Assembly: GCA_030044455.1 (NCBI GenBank)
Contig: JASHVU010000304.1
Span: 1 to 20,129, forward strand
Length of the DNA stretch: 20,129 nucleotides
Direction of reading: 5' to 3'
Source of the DNA: Acidobacteriaceae bacterium
Lineage (GTDB): Bacteria; Acidobacteriota; Terriglobia; Terriglobales; Acidobacteriaceae
How positions within the stretch are numbered: position 1 is the first letter of the stretch; the number at the start of each line of letters is the position of its first letter. The notes beneath the pieces were generated by a model. The model did no database searches, was not told the DNA's origin, and was given only the letters and a program-made list of their open reading frames with translations. Made by a program: the position numbers and the translations under genes. This document shows positions 1-7,765 of this stretch, in pieces.

Positions 1-293
1 GTGACGTTCATGCAGAAGTACTGTCCGTAGATCTGGTAAACATACGCGTGCCCGGGCGGGCCAAAGATCACCTGGTTCCGCGCCGTGGGTCCGCGATGAG
101 AGTGTGCGGCCGGGTCGGGCGGATGATTGTGCGGCCCCAGATACGCCTCAACCTCGACGATTCTCCCTGATACGGGCTCTCGCCCTTTAACATTTCGGAC
201 AAGTATTTTGCCGAGCAAACGCGGCGACACCAGCTCGGGAGGCTCTTCGAAGAAAGCGCGTTTCAGCAGTTTGCCGGGAGGGGACGCGTTCAT
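1..293 (-). CDS. mpg: DNA-3-methyladenine glycosylase (AAG/MPG family), N-terminal part, cut by window edge
   Basis: Base-excision repair enzyme that flips out and removes alkylated purines such as 3-methyladenine. The reading frame was translated by hand from the ATG at 293-291; 97 residues are visible and the rest lies beyond base 1. The family signature is clear: [11 protein letters not shown] at residues 43-53, DPAAHS at 60-65, [21 protein letters not shown] at about 70-90 and FCMNV at 93-97. By comparison with human AAG, E49 corresponds to the catalytic glutamate, Y51 and H64 to base-stacking residues. A GTG lies directly before the ATG as a possible alternative start. It runs in the same direction as the lipoprotein gene upstream, 48 bases away, but there is no sign that they are functionally linked. 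Family assignment is secure; completeness cannot be judged. Confidence 0.9.
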   Translation of the reverse strand, partial: MNASPPGKLLKRAFFEEPPELVSPRLLGKILVRNVKGREPVSGRIVEVEAYLGPHNHPPDPAAHSHRGPTARNQVIFGPPGHAYVYQIYGQYFCMNV

Positions 294-341
294 CACGGAT
301 GAAGTGTAGCAAAGGGATGGCCGCTCGCCATCCTGCCTCTA

Positions 342-1829
342 TTATTCCGTCACGCCGTCGTTAACCTGCGCACAGTCCATGCGCAGCGTGCCGCTATCGT
401 TGAAGACCAGCCCGTAGAAGCGATAGACGCCGCCAGCCGCGATGGAACCGCTGTTGAGCATCTGAGTGTTGCTATCGGCGTAGACAACCACGGTGCCGGG
501 ATTCGACTCTGCGGGCTGGCCAGGATGCCCTGCCAGTTGGGTGAAAAGATCGTAAGGAGCCAGCGTGACAGTATAGGCGGTAAAGTTGCCGCTCGCAGAA
601 ATCGCGCTCACTGTGCCATTGATGACTTGGGGCATGAGCGTCATTGTGGCCACAGGGAGCGGAAGAGGCGGAACGCCATCCACACCAGGCGCGTTGGATA
701 TAGCCAGGATGTTTTGGCCGGCAAGGGTGCTCGCCGCGTTGAAGTTGGCGGAGAAGGGAAGGTTCACGAGATTTGTAAACTGACCCGAGATCTGCGAGGT
801 GGCATTCGCATAGGCGAATTGATCGTCATATACCGTGAGCTCGCCCACAATTTGGTCGGTAAACCCGTCAACGGCGGGTGTGGATTGAGAAGCGACCGGC
901 CATATCACCTGGCCGACCGACAAACTTAGGTTCGTCGCGTCGGTGTCGTAAACCGCGACCCGCGTAGCCAGCAATGTTCCATCTTGCTTGAGCGCAACGT
1001 CCATGTCCACAGGCATACCGGTGCTTAGAGCAGAGGCGCTGCCTATCCCCTGAAATACAGTGCTGCCATTGGTGTTCACCTGCCAGGTGGGAGGACTGCT
1101 GTTGAAGTAACCAGTGGGAGCAGTCACCGTGAATTGGGTTCCTGTCGCGTCGACAGAGGCGATTGTTCCTTCAACTCCAAGCGCCTTGCCGTTGGCGCTG
1201 TTTGCAGGCTGGGCTGCGATCACCAATGGAGTGAGGTTGAAAACCGGCGAAACTGGAACCGAGAGATTCTGTATGCAGCCACCCGAGAAGGGCGCCGACT
1301 CGGAAACCTGCAAATTCAAAACCAGCCCCATCGCTGTTCCAGTGACCGTTATCGGCTCGGGAAGGTTTACAGTCACCGTGGGCGTACCGGGTCCATTCAT
1401 TGCGCCGTCGATCAGAATCCCGTTTGAGGCCGACTGCAGGCCGATGCACACTGGAAAGGCCCCAGCGTAAGTTGCGGTAGCGGAGACGTAAATGTCCTGA
1501 GGAATGCTTTGGGTCGCCAGCGGCTCAATGTTGCCGTTCAGATGGATGAACTCGGCGCTCACCGGCGCAGAGAGCAGCGTCACGGTTTTCCCCGACTGGC
1601 TGGTGAGCGTCATGCTCTTCAGCGTTAGGGGAAACTCAACCAGTTGAGCGTTCGCAGTGCTCGAGGCAACAACCACGACATTGGTGTTCCCACTCAAAGT
1701 GGGGCCGGTTCCACCACTCTTGCCTCCACAACCAGTGACCAGGGCTGTAACCAGCAGAACGGCGGATAAGGCTGGAAATAGGGAAGAACAAGAACGGCAG
1801 AGTCGGAGAATTTGCCCCGACTTCGACAT
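342..1829 (-). CDS. Secreted lipoprotein with DUF4382-like and DUF5666-like regions
   Basis: A 495-residue exported protein of unknown role. Residues 1-33 form a signal peptide with a hydrophobic core (LSAVLLVTALVTG) and a lipobox ending at C34 followed by GGKSGG, so it should be lipidated and anchored to a membrane. Residues 50-175 are beta-rich and resemble DUF4382 (strand pattern around LKSMTLTSQSGKTVTLLSAP and IPQDIYVSATATYAG). Residues 218-295 resemble DUF5666 (EGTIASVDATGTQFTVTAP, then NTNGSTVFQGIGSASAL and KQDGTLLATRVAVYD). A further strand-rich region follows to the C-terminus. The start is fixed by a strong Shine-Dalgarno, GGAGGT, 8 bases before the ATG. Such proteins are frequent in Acidobacteria; they lack catalytic motifs and are presumed structural or binding proteins. 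The domain names are from pattern memory, not a search. Confidence 0.85.
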   Translation of the reverse strand: MSKSGQILRLCRSCSSLFPALSAVLLVTALVTGCGGKSGGTGPTLSGNTNVVVVASSTANAQLVEFPLTLKSMTLTSQSGKTVTLLSAPVSAEFIHLNGNIEPLATQSIPQDIYVSATATYAGAFPVCIGLQSASNGILIDGAMNGPGTPTVTVNLPEPITVTGTAMGLVLNLQVSESAPFSGGCIQNLSVPVSPVFNLTPLVIAAQPANSANGKALGVEGTIASVDATGTQFTVTAPTGYFNSSPPTWQVNTNGSTVFQGIGSASALSTGMPVDMDVALKQDGTLLATRVAVYDTDATNLSLSVGQVIWPVASQSTPAVDGFTDQIVGELTVYDDQFAYANATSQISGQFTNLVNLPFSANFNAASTLAGQNILAISNAPGVDGVPPLPLPVATMTLMPQVINGTVSAISASGNFTAYTVTLAPYDLFTQLAGHPGQPAESNPGTVVVYADSNTQMLNSGSIAAGGVYRFYGLVFNDSGTLRMDCAQVNDGVTE

Positions 1830-1884
1830 AAGTACTTACCTCCGTAGAGCATTCAAGCGGGGACACCTTATTCCGTGCGCCCTA

Positions 1885-1913
1885 ATCCTAGCACATGTCG
1901 AGCGGCTTGAATG
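1885..1913 (-). promoter_or_regulatory. Possible extended -10 promoter for the lipoprotein gene
   Basis: On the minus strand TGCTAGGAT (TG-N-TAGGAT, -10 at 1885-1890) has the extended -10 form. The hexamer 17 bases upstream (CATTCA, 1908-1913) is a poor -35. The distance to the ATG at 1829 is about 55 bases, a plausible leader that carries the GGAGGT site. This is a pattern match only. Confidence 0.3.
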
Positions 1914-1930
1914 GAGGATGGTCGCTCCCT

Positions 1931-2024
1931 CCCTACCCTGAGAAACAAAGATCCGGCGAGGGTGGGGCACCCAATGTACGGGCGGTGACGCCCGTACGAC
2001 AACCGGGCTGGAGCCCGGCGCTAC
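1931..2024. repeat. Dispersed palindromic repeat, copy A (TGGGTGCCCCACC family)
   Basis: The spacer between the lipoprotein and peroxiredoxin genes is filled with short palindromes. GGTGGGGCACCCA at 1961-1973 is the exact reverse complement of 6703-6715, and AAACAAAGA at 1943-1951 matches 6725-6733 at the same 22-base spacing. GGAGCCCGGCGCTAC at 2010-2024 is the exact reverse complement of 6771-6785. Between them lie two perfect hairpins: GTACGGGCG-GTGA-CGCCCGTAC (1976-1997) and CCGGGCT-GG-AGCCCGG (2003-2018). This resembles a REP-type extragenic element. Confidence 0.7.
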
Positions 2025-2049
2025 TCAGGGAGCCCGGCGCTGCTCAGGG
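2012..2049. repeat. Tandem 19-bp direct repeat (2 units)
   Basis: AGCCCGGCGCTACTCAGGG (2012-2030) is followed head to tail by AGCCCGGCGCTGCTCAGGG (2031-2049), with one mismatch. A degenerate third unit (AGTCGCGCCGCTACT) runs into the stop codon of the peroxiredoxin gene at 2060-2062. This is a local duplication within the dispersed repeat. Confidence 0.85.
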
Positions 2050-2059
2050 AGTCGCGCCG

Positions 2060-2533
2060 CTACTTCTGCGCCTTCTTCCACTCCTTGATCAGCCCCAGCA
2101 CCTCTTCCGCATGTCCCTCAGGCTTCACATTCTCAAAAACATGCAGCAGCGTCTGGTCCGGGCCGATCAGGAATGTTGTCCGCGCTATGCCCCACACTTT
2201 CTTGCCGTACATGTTCTTTTCCTTCATCACGCCAAACTGATTGCATACTTTCTCGTCTACATCAGCAAGGAGTGTGTAGGGAAGGTCATATTTGGCGCGG
2301 AACTTTGCTTGGTCTTTGGGGGTGTCGCGGCTGATGCCCAGAACCACCGCACCGGCGGCTTGGAGCTTCTTGAACTGGTCGCGGAATCCACAGGCTTCAA
2401 TCGTGCAGCCGGGGGTATCGGCACGGGGATAAAAAAACAGCACCACCGGCTTACCCGCATAATTGGATAGGCTCAAGTCTCTGTCCTCGTCGGTCTTGAG
2501 CGTAAAATCGGCGACTTTCTTGTTCAGTTCCAT
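2060..2533 (-). CDS. bcp: Peroxiredoxin, Bcp/PrxQ type (thioredoxin-dependent thiol peroxidase)
   Basis: Cytoplasmic thiol peroxidase reducing hydrogen peroxide and organic hydroperoxides at the expense of thioredoxin. The 157-residue product has the normal family length. The active-site segment FFYPRADTPGCTIEACGF (residues 33-50) carries the peroxidatic Cys43 and the resolving Cys48 five residues later, the hallmark of the atypical two-Cys Bcp subgroup. KPVVLFFYP, ISRDTPKDQAKF, YTLLADVDEKVCNQFGV and RTTFLIGPD are further conserved blocks. The ATG at 2533 is chosen over an in-frame GTG at 2548 because a GAGGA Shine-Dalgarno lies 8 bases before it and falls inside the longer reading. It is divergent from the secreted repeat protein, with 157 bases between them, and stands alone as a transcription unit. 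Assignment is secure. Confidence 0.95.
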   Translation of the reverse strand: MELNKKVADFTLKTDEDRDLSLSNYAGKPVVLFFYPRADTPGCTIEACGFRDQFKKLQAAGAVVLGISRDTPKDQAKFRAKYDLPYTLLADVDEKVCNQFGVMKEKNMYGKKVWGIARTTFLIGPDQTLLHVFENVKPEGHAEEVLGLIKEWKKAQK

Positions 2534-2690
2534 GGAGATTATCCTCACAGTTACGATGGTACGGCGTTTGACAAAAAAAACCTCATCCCAGGGAGACGGT
2601 TCACAATCTCTTTGCGAGCTTCCCGCGCCCAGCCTTTACGGGACGCAATCCCCGCAACCAGGTATCGATTATCTTCGAGTAAACTCACGC

Positions 2691-4178
2691 GTGTCATCGC
2701 GCCCCCTCCCATTCCGTTTCCGTCCTTTCGCACAATTCGTTTTAACGCTCGCCTTCGCGGTTGCACTGGGCGCGGCGCCGGCGGCTGCACAGTACGTTGG
2801 CCAGGTTTCCAATGCCGACAAAAACGCTCCCGAGCTGCGTGCGGTCGCGGTACTCGAGTGGGTCGGCGACAAGGAACACCCCACCCGGAGCCGGATCGTT
2901 CCCATCACCGTCTTCGACGGACAACAGTTGCAGGATGCGGCAATTTATCTCGCCCGCCCCCAGCCCCTCGCTCTCGACCACGAAGTTGAATACCAGCTGA
3001 AGGAGGACGGCAAGAATACCGGGCTCTTCGTCGTCTATGGCGCCGCCGATGAGAATGGCTCGTGGGTGGGCTACGGAAAACTCGAGCCCATGCCCAAGCC
3101 CAAGCCGCCCAAGCCGTTGACTGCACACGACTGGAAGGACGACGACGTCGCCAGCGACCAGCCAGTACTGCATCGAAAGCATGGCAGCGACTCGGGCTCA
3201 GGCAGCAGTGGCAGCGGCAACCCTTCTGAAGCACCCGACCCCGATCGCCCCACGCTGCACAAGAGTCCCGACTCAGGCAATGATTCCGGCTCCGATTCCG
3301 GATCAAATTCGGGATCGCAATCCGCTCCCGACCCCGACCGCCCTACGCTGCACAAGAGCCCCGACAGCGGCGACACTTCGACGGCGAGCTCCAGCAGCGC
3401 CGGTGACGATCCTGACCGGCCTAAGCTCACAAAAAAGCAGACCAGCGACGAGGAGCCGTCAGTCTCTTCGGTCGACACCACCGATCCCAACCGGCCCAAG
3501 CTGAAACGTGGCCAGGTTTCTTACGGCGGTGGCGACCTCACTGCTGCTCCGCCTGCCTTGAAAGGACTGCCGCCGGAGATGCACCAGGAGGTTGCCGTAT
3601 CCGATCCCCGCAATACCCCCGAGCACCCATGGGATTATTCCTGGGCCAATCCCGACGACCAGCAGAAGTACAAGGCTCAGCTCGAAGACATGGCACGCAC
3701 CGCGCTCGGCTTGAATCCTCCCCCTGCGCCCGCGCCCGCAAAAAAAACCGCCGCAAAAACCTCAACCCATAAAACTTCCAAAGTAGCAACTCCTCCGCCT
3801 CCTGAGCCCGCACCGCTTCAGGACGAGCAGTTCCGCGTGTTCGAGCTCGCTTACGGATCCGGCGCAACCATGGTCTTGAGCGCCCACACCGCGGGAACCG
3901 GCGCTGACGAAAAGTTTGTGACTCTGGTTGCGCAGCCCGACCTCTACGGCAACGTGGTCGTGCTGCTAAAAAACGCAACCGACGGCGCGCACCTCGACGA
4001 CACGCCGAGAATGCACTTGATCGATGCGGTTGACGCCATGGCCGACAATCGCGGCGAGCTGCTGTTTGAGCTGCGCGGCGCCACCGGGCGCCAATTCGCC
4101 CTCTATCGCGTGCTGCGCGGACAGATTACCCGGCTGTTCGTCAGCAGCGACGCAGATACCAGCGAAGCCAACAACTAA
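2691..4178 (+). CDS. Secreted low-complexity protein with repeated DPDRPTLHK motifs, unknown function
   Basis: I do not recognise a named family. From the GTG at 2691 the product has 495 residues: a signal peptide at 1-33 (hydrophobic core FVLTLAFAVALGA, cleavage near AAAQ), a folded domain at about 35-132 (ELRAVAVLEWVGDKEHPTRS, PITVFDGQQLQDAAIYLARP, GLFVVYGAADENGSWVGYGKLEP), a long Ser/Asp/Pro/Lys-rich linker, and a second folded domain at 378-486 (FRVFELAYGSGATMVLSAHT to LYRVLRGQITRLFVSS). The linker holds motifs DQPVLHRK (156), DPDRPTLHK (183 and 214), DPDRPKLTK (240) and DPNRPKLKR (265), spaced 25-31 residues. A second Pro/Lys-rich linker lies at 343-377. The frame is open back to 2463 but that part overlaps the divergent bcp gene and is not protein-like; the GTG gives a clean signal peptide. 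No Shine-Dalgarno is visible; TAAACT ends 5 bases before it. Coding certainty is high, function unknown, start moderately sure. Confidence 0.85.
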   Translation: MSSRPLPFRFRPFAQFVLTLAFAVALGAAPAAAQYVGQVSNADKNAPELRAVAVLEWVGDKEHPTRSRIVPITVFDGQQLQDAAIYLARPQPLALDHEVEYQLKEDGKNTGLFVVYGAADENGSWVGYGKLEPMPKPKPPKPLTAHDWKDDDVASDQPVLHRKHGSDSGSGSSGSGNPSEAPDPDRPTLHKSPDSGNDSGSDSGSNSGSQSAPDPDRPTLHKSPDSGDTSTASSSSAGDDPDRPKLTKKQTSDEEPSVSSVDTTDPNRPKLKRGQVSYGGGDLTAAPPALKGLPPEMHQEVAVSDPRNTPEHPWDYSWANPDDQQKYKAQLEDMARTALGLNPPPAPAPAKKTAAKTSTHKTSKVATPPPPEPAPLQDEQFRVFELAYGSGATMVLSAHTAGTGADEKFVTLVAQPDLYGNVVVLLKNATDGAHLDDTPRMHLIDAVDAMADNRGELLFELRGATGRQFALYRVLRGQITRLFVSSDADTSEANN

Positions 4179-4180
4179 CG

Positions 4181-4293
4181 CGCTTTAGGAAACATCGTAG
4201 GGAGAAACCGACTCCACAAAGTCAGCGCGTCCCCAAGGAGCGCTGATCCTGCACAACCTTGAGCGACATGACACCTTTTCCTAAAACGCCGTA
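4181..4293. repeat. MITE-like element, copy 1 (113 bp, terminal inverted repeats)
   Basis: This segment aligns without gaps to 11677-11789, with 10 mismatches by hand count (about 91% identity). It starts CGCTTTAGGAAA and its mirror TTTCCTAAAACG ends at 4288, giving 11 of 12 matching terminal inverted bases; the shared sequence continues as CCGTA to 4293. Inside is a conserved hairpin, TCAGCGC (4222-4228) pairing with GCGCTGA (4240-4246). It lies immediately after the stop codon of the repeat-motif gene. No open frame is conserved between the copies. Confidence 0.85.
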
Positions 4294-4362
4294 GCCAACC
4301 CGCTGACCCTTTTGGGGTTCCCCGTCCGTCATCCCGCATGACGCAAAAGTGTAAGCAATCGT

Positions 4363-4391
4363 TTGGTTTGAAACGCGTTTCGTCCTATACA
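4363..4391 (+). promoter_or_regulatory. Sigma-70-type promoter of the desaturase gene
   Basis: TTGGTT (4363-4368) and TATACA (4386-4391) are separated by exactly 17 bases. The predicted transcript begins near 4398 and has a leader of about 45 bases that carries an AAGGA site before the ATG at 4443. Confidence 0.6.
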
Positions 4392-4442
4392 ATCGTGTCA
4401 TGAGTGGGCCTCTAGCCACTGAACCGAAGGACGTACCAGCGA

Positions 4443-5447
<1,005 letters not shown>

Positions 5448-5484
5448 TTTCAGGCGAAGCTAGCGTGATTAGCAGAGCTGGACG

Positions 5485-5513
5485 AACGCCTTGCGGTATC
5501 GCCGCAAGGCGTT
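5485..5513 (+). terminator. Rho-independent terminator of the desaturase gene
   Basis: A perfect 12-bp stem, AACGCCTTGCGG (5485-5496) with CCGCAAGGCGTT (5502-5513) around a 5-base loop, is followed on the plus strand by the T-rich TCTATTT. It ends 2 bases before the stop codon of the minus-strand gene at 5515, so the hairpin may also end that transcript, although there is no T tract on that side. Confidence 0.8.
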
Positions 5514-5514
5514 T

Positions 5515-5790
5515 CTATTTCCGCACCTTGGCCCTCACCCACAGCGTCAAAAAGAACGGCACCGCCACCACCAGCATCAGCACTCCCGCCGGGAAGCCCA
5601 CGTAGCGGTACGTGTCAGCCGCATAGTGCAGCGCGCGCGGGTCGAACATCGTCCAGATCAGCAGACAAAAGATCGCGGCGCAGGTGGTCGCGAAAAACGT
5701 GAAGAAGGCCGAGGCGACAGCCAGAAGCAGGCTTTGAAAAAAGCTGAATCCCTCCAGCGGAAATCCGAAGATCCTCCCCCCGCGCGGCAT
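5515..5790 (-). CDS. Small membrane protein with two transmembrane helices, unknown function
   Basis: The 91-residue product has two clear hydrophobic segments, about residues 19-46 (SLLLAVASAFFTFFATTCAA and beyond) and 64-84 (VGFPAGVLMLVVAVPFFLTL), separated by a polar loop with DPRALHYAADTYRYV, and ends in basic RAKVRK. I do not recognise a family. The frame is open to an ATG at 5823, but the ATG at 5790 is preferred because GGAAGGA sits 6 bases before it; the upstream ATGs at 5823 and 5805 have no properly spaced site. It is divergent from the gene at 5915 and converges on the desaturase terminator. Confidence 0.7.
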   Translation of the reverse strand: MPRGGRIFGFPLEGFSFFQSLLLAVASAFFTFFATTCAAIFCLLIWTMFDPRALHYAADTYRYVGFPAGVLMLVVAVPFFLTLWVRAKVRK

Positions 5791-5900
5791 CGCATTTCCT
5801 TCCATTGACTCGACTCGACTCATCCCTCAACTCTAATTGCTTCCCGCGCGGAGATCTTCGCCGCACAGCCCTTGCAAGGCTAGTTTAACCGTCGATACCG

Positions 5901-5906
5901 TAGAAT
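5901..5906 (+). promoter_or_regulatory. TAGAAT -10 box directly before a start codon
   Basis: TAGAAT lies 8 bases before the ATG at 5915, and no Shine-Dalgarno is visible. Transcription would start at or within a few bases of the start codon, which suggests a leaderless mRNA. No convincing -35 hexamer was found. Confidence 0.4.
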
Positions 5907-5914
5907 ATGAAGCG

Positions 5915-6676
5915 ATGGCCTCGAGCGCGCAGATCGATCTTTGGCATGCGGAGAAGGTTGCCACGCAGGTGAGCGTCACCCGGGCGTTGAACGGGATTCG
6001 CTACGCCGCATGGGGCGAGACGCGCATCTCCGAATCCGACCTCGAGCGGCTCGTCGGCGCCGTGCCCGCCACCATTACTCCCGCGCTCGAGAGCCGCGCT
6101 TACTACTTTATTCCGCTGGCCATCGCTGACACCGGCGAGACCCTGATCGCGCCCCTTTACAACGTCGAACTGGGCGATCGCGCAGTGTGCCATCGTAATG
6201 CCGCATTTGGTTCAACCGAGGCCGTCTTTCTTTCAACACGCCTGGTTGAAGACCGCTTCGGACTGGCCTTTGAATTCTTTATCAACGTTGCCCACAACTT
6301 TGTTGAAGCTACCGGCGTCCCCGAAAGCTTTTCAGCGCTGGCGTGGTCGCAGGCCGAGGCGCAGGTGCGGGGCGAAACCAGTCAGGATGCATGGGAGGCC
6401 CGACGCAAGGCGATGGAAACGCGGCCCGGCACAAAGAACGGCGCCAGCCTCGTCGACGAGCGTGCGCGCAACGCTTTCTTTGAGGCCTCGTTCTCCGATG
6501 CGCTGGCGGTATACATGCTTTCGCTGGCCGTCGACTTCGACTATCACGATCTTCGCGAGCGTGAGTATCCTTTGCTCGCCGCGCCCGCACTGGCCGAGCG
6601 GCTGCGCCACGTGGCTTCGCTCTTCCCTGCCAATCCTGGTTACGAGTTCCAGGTTCTCTACCGCCGCAAAGGGTAA
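5915..6676 (+). CDS. Conserved-looking protein of unknown function (253 aa)
   Basis: I do not recognise a family or a catalytic motif. The predicted product is soluble, with no signal peptide or membrane segment. The N-terminal half is mixed alpha/beta (RALNGIRYAAWGETRISESD; TPALESRAYYFIPLAIADTG; LIAPLYNVELGDRAVCHRNA). The C-terminal half is helical and acidic, with LVEDRFGLAFEFFINVAHNF (about 130-149), an Asp/Glu-rich segment around DERARNAFFEASFSDALAVYMLS and a final LFPANPGYEFQVLYRRKG. The frame is open back to 5837, but the ATG at 5915 follows a TAGAAT box at 8 bases and the upstream residues overlap the promoter region. Third-position GC bias and the absence of stops support coding. It stands alone between a divergent gene and a repeat-rich spacer. 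Confidence 0.7.
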   Translation: MASSAQIDLWHAEKVATQVSVTRALNGIRYAAWGETRISESDLERLVGAVPATITPALESRAYYFIPLAIADTGETLIAPLYNVELGDRAVCHRNAAFGSTEAVFLSTRLVEDRFGLAFEFFINVAHNFVEATGVPESFSALAWSQAEAQVRGETSQDAWEARRKAMETRPGTKNGASLVDERARNAFFEASFSDALAVYMLSLAVDFDYHDLREREYPLLAAPALAERLRHVASLFPANPGYEFQVLYRRKG

Positions 6677-7014
6677 AGAATCTCTCCTCAAAGCGTGAAG
6701 CGTGGGTGCCCCACCTTCGCAACGTCTTTGTTTTTGCCGCCAACCCATTTCTCACCAGCCTCGAAAACCCGTAGCGCCGGGCTCCCCGGGGCCCCCAACG
6801 AATGATTTGTATTCGTTGGGATGGTGGCCCGGTTGTCCTTGCGGGCCTCCAGGCCCGCAGGCGTCTTTCAAAGCACTGAATTCGCGATATGCGCACACCT
6901 GCAAGAAATGCGTGCTAAGGTCGGATCGCACAAACCTCGACCCGCCCATCTTAATCAAGCACAGAAATCGGGCGCCCTCTGTCCAGACTCCGGGACAGGA
7001 GATACCTCAACCCC
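6677..7014. other. Intergenic region of 338 bases, repeat and hairpin rich
   Basis: No gene is supported here. It holds copy B of the dispersed repeat (6703-6785), then a perfect 9-bp hairpin CCAACGAAT-7-ATTCGTTGG (6795-6819) and a perfect 8-bp hairpin GCGGGCCT-CC-AGGCCCGC (6841-6858). The remaining part to 7014 shows no recognisable element. It separates two genes whose 3' ends converge, so the hairpins may act as terminators. Confidence 0.6.
6703..6785. repeat. Dispersed palindromic repeat, copy B (TGGGTGCCCCACC family)
   Basis: TGGGTGCCCCACC (6703-6715), TCTTTGTTT (6725-6733) and GTAGCGCCGGGCTCC (6771-6785) are exact matches in opposite orientation to blocks at 1961-1973, 1943-1951 and 2010-2024. 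The first two are at identical spacing in both places; the third block is arranged differently, so the elements are mosaics of shared modules. Confidence 0.7.
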
Positions 7015-7731
7015 TCAACTCCCCGGCTCCGGCGCATTCAACACCAGGTATCCCAACTCCCCCGAATTCCAATCGATGGCCGCGTGCAGCAGCATCGCCG
7101 GCCACAGCGAACCCGACAATACCGCAAGCGCCGCCATCACCAACCCGATGATCGCCGTGTTCGGAATCTGCCTCACGCCCAGGTACACATGGCCCAGGCC
7201 GAATACGATCGCGCTCAAAACCGCTGCCGGCCAAACTCCCACCCACACCGCGAAATACCACAACAGAAAACCGCGAAAGAGCGTCTCCTCGCAGACGCCG
7301 GCAGTGATTGAAACAGCGTGGAATCGCCAGCGTTCCGCGCACGTGTGCGGCAAGAGCGGCTCGCCATACGCGAGTTTCTTTCGCACCCTGGGCATCACAT
7401 CGGGCCGCTTGAGAACCGCCTTGTTCTGCATCACCAGCAACCCGCAGAGCACCACTGCACTCACCATCCCGATACCAAATCGCGCCGGGCTCGCCGGCGC
7501 AAGCAAAAGCGCCCCCAAAGGTCTCCCGGTCCACGCCCAGTAGCCAATCAGCGCAGCCGTCGCAATCCACTCCTCGACCATAATGCCGCGATAAAAATTG
7601 AGTCGCGCGCGCGGCACGCCGGCCGCCAGCCGCGCCAGGTAGCGCGGCCATGTCCAGCGCAGTTCAACGATCGGAAATAACAGCAGAAGAACGAAAATCA
7701 GATGGTCGAATGGACGATGCAACACTGTCAT
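7015..7731 (-). CDS. CPBP-family intramembrane metalloprotease (CAAX protease/bacteriocin-processing type)
   Basis: Polytopic membrane protein of 238 residues with the Abi/CPBP signature: CEETLFRGFLLWY at 147-159 (catalytic Glu-Glu and Arg), FGLGHVYLG at 177-185 (His181) and LLHAAIDWNSG at 214-224 (His216, Asp220). Hydrophobic helices precede and surround these motifs (about 10-22, 54-67, 85-101, 157-180, 194-214). Members in eukaryotes cleave prenylated CAAX proteins; bacterial members are linked to processing or immunity, but most substrates are unknown. The gene starts 34 bases after the stop of the ribbon-helix-helix gene on the same strand, which suggests co-transcription from the promoter at 8192-8220. 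The Shine-Dalgarno is weak (GGGGG before the ATG). Family assignment is secure, physiological role unknown. Confidence 0.9.
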   Translation of the reverse strand: MTVLHRPFDHLIFVLLLLFPIVELRWTWPRYLARLAAGVPRARLNFYRGIMVEEWIATAALIGYWAWTGRPLGALLLAPASPARFGIGMVSAVVLCGLLVMQNKAVLKRPDVMPRVRKKLAYGEPLLPHTCAERWRFHAVSITAGVCEETLFRGFLLWYFAVWVGVWPAAVLSAIVFGLGHVYLGVRQIPNTAIIGLVMAALAVLSGSLWPAMLLHAAIDWNSGELGYLVLNAPEPGS

Positions 7732-7765
7732 CGCAGCCCCCAGTGCGGCGCTTTCTCCGTCGAGC

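Noticed and set aside
2568..2590. TTGACA on the plus strand as a -35 box for the gene at 2691
   Set aside because: No -10 hexamer is found at 16-18 bases; the match appears to be chance next to a poly-A run.
2463..2690. N-terminal extension of the secreted repeat protein
   Set aside because: The extension overlaps the divergent bcp gene and would bury the signal peptide 76 residues inside the protein.
3238..3500. Repeated DNA in the secreted-protein gene considered as a CRISPR or VNTR array
   Set aside because: The repeats are diverged, keep the reading frame and encode a conserved peptide motif; there are no uniform repeats with unique spacers.
6309..6896. 195-codon minus-strand open frame
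   Set aside because: The translation is Arg-rich low-complexity sequence typical of a GC-rich shadow, and it overlaps the gene at 5915 and the dispersed repeat.
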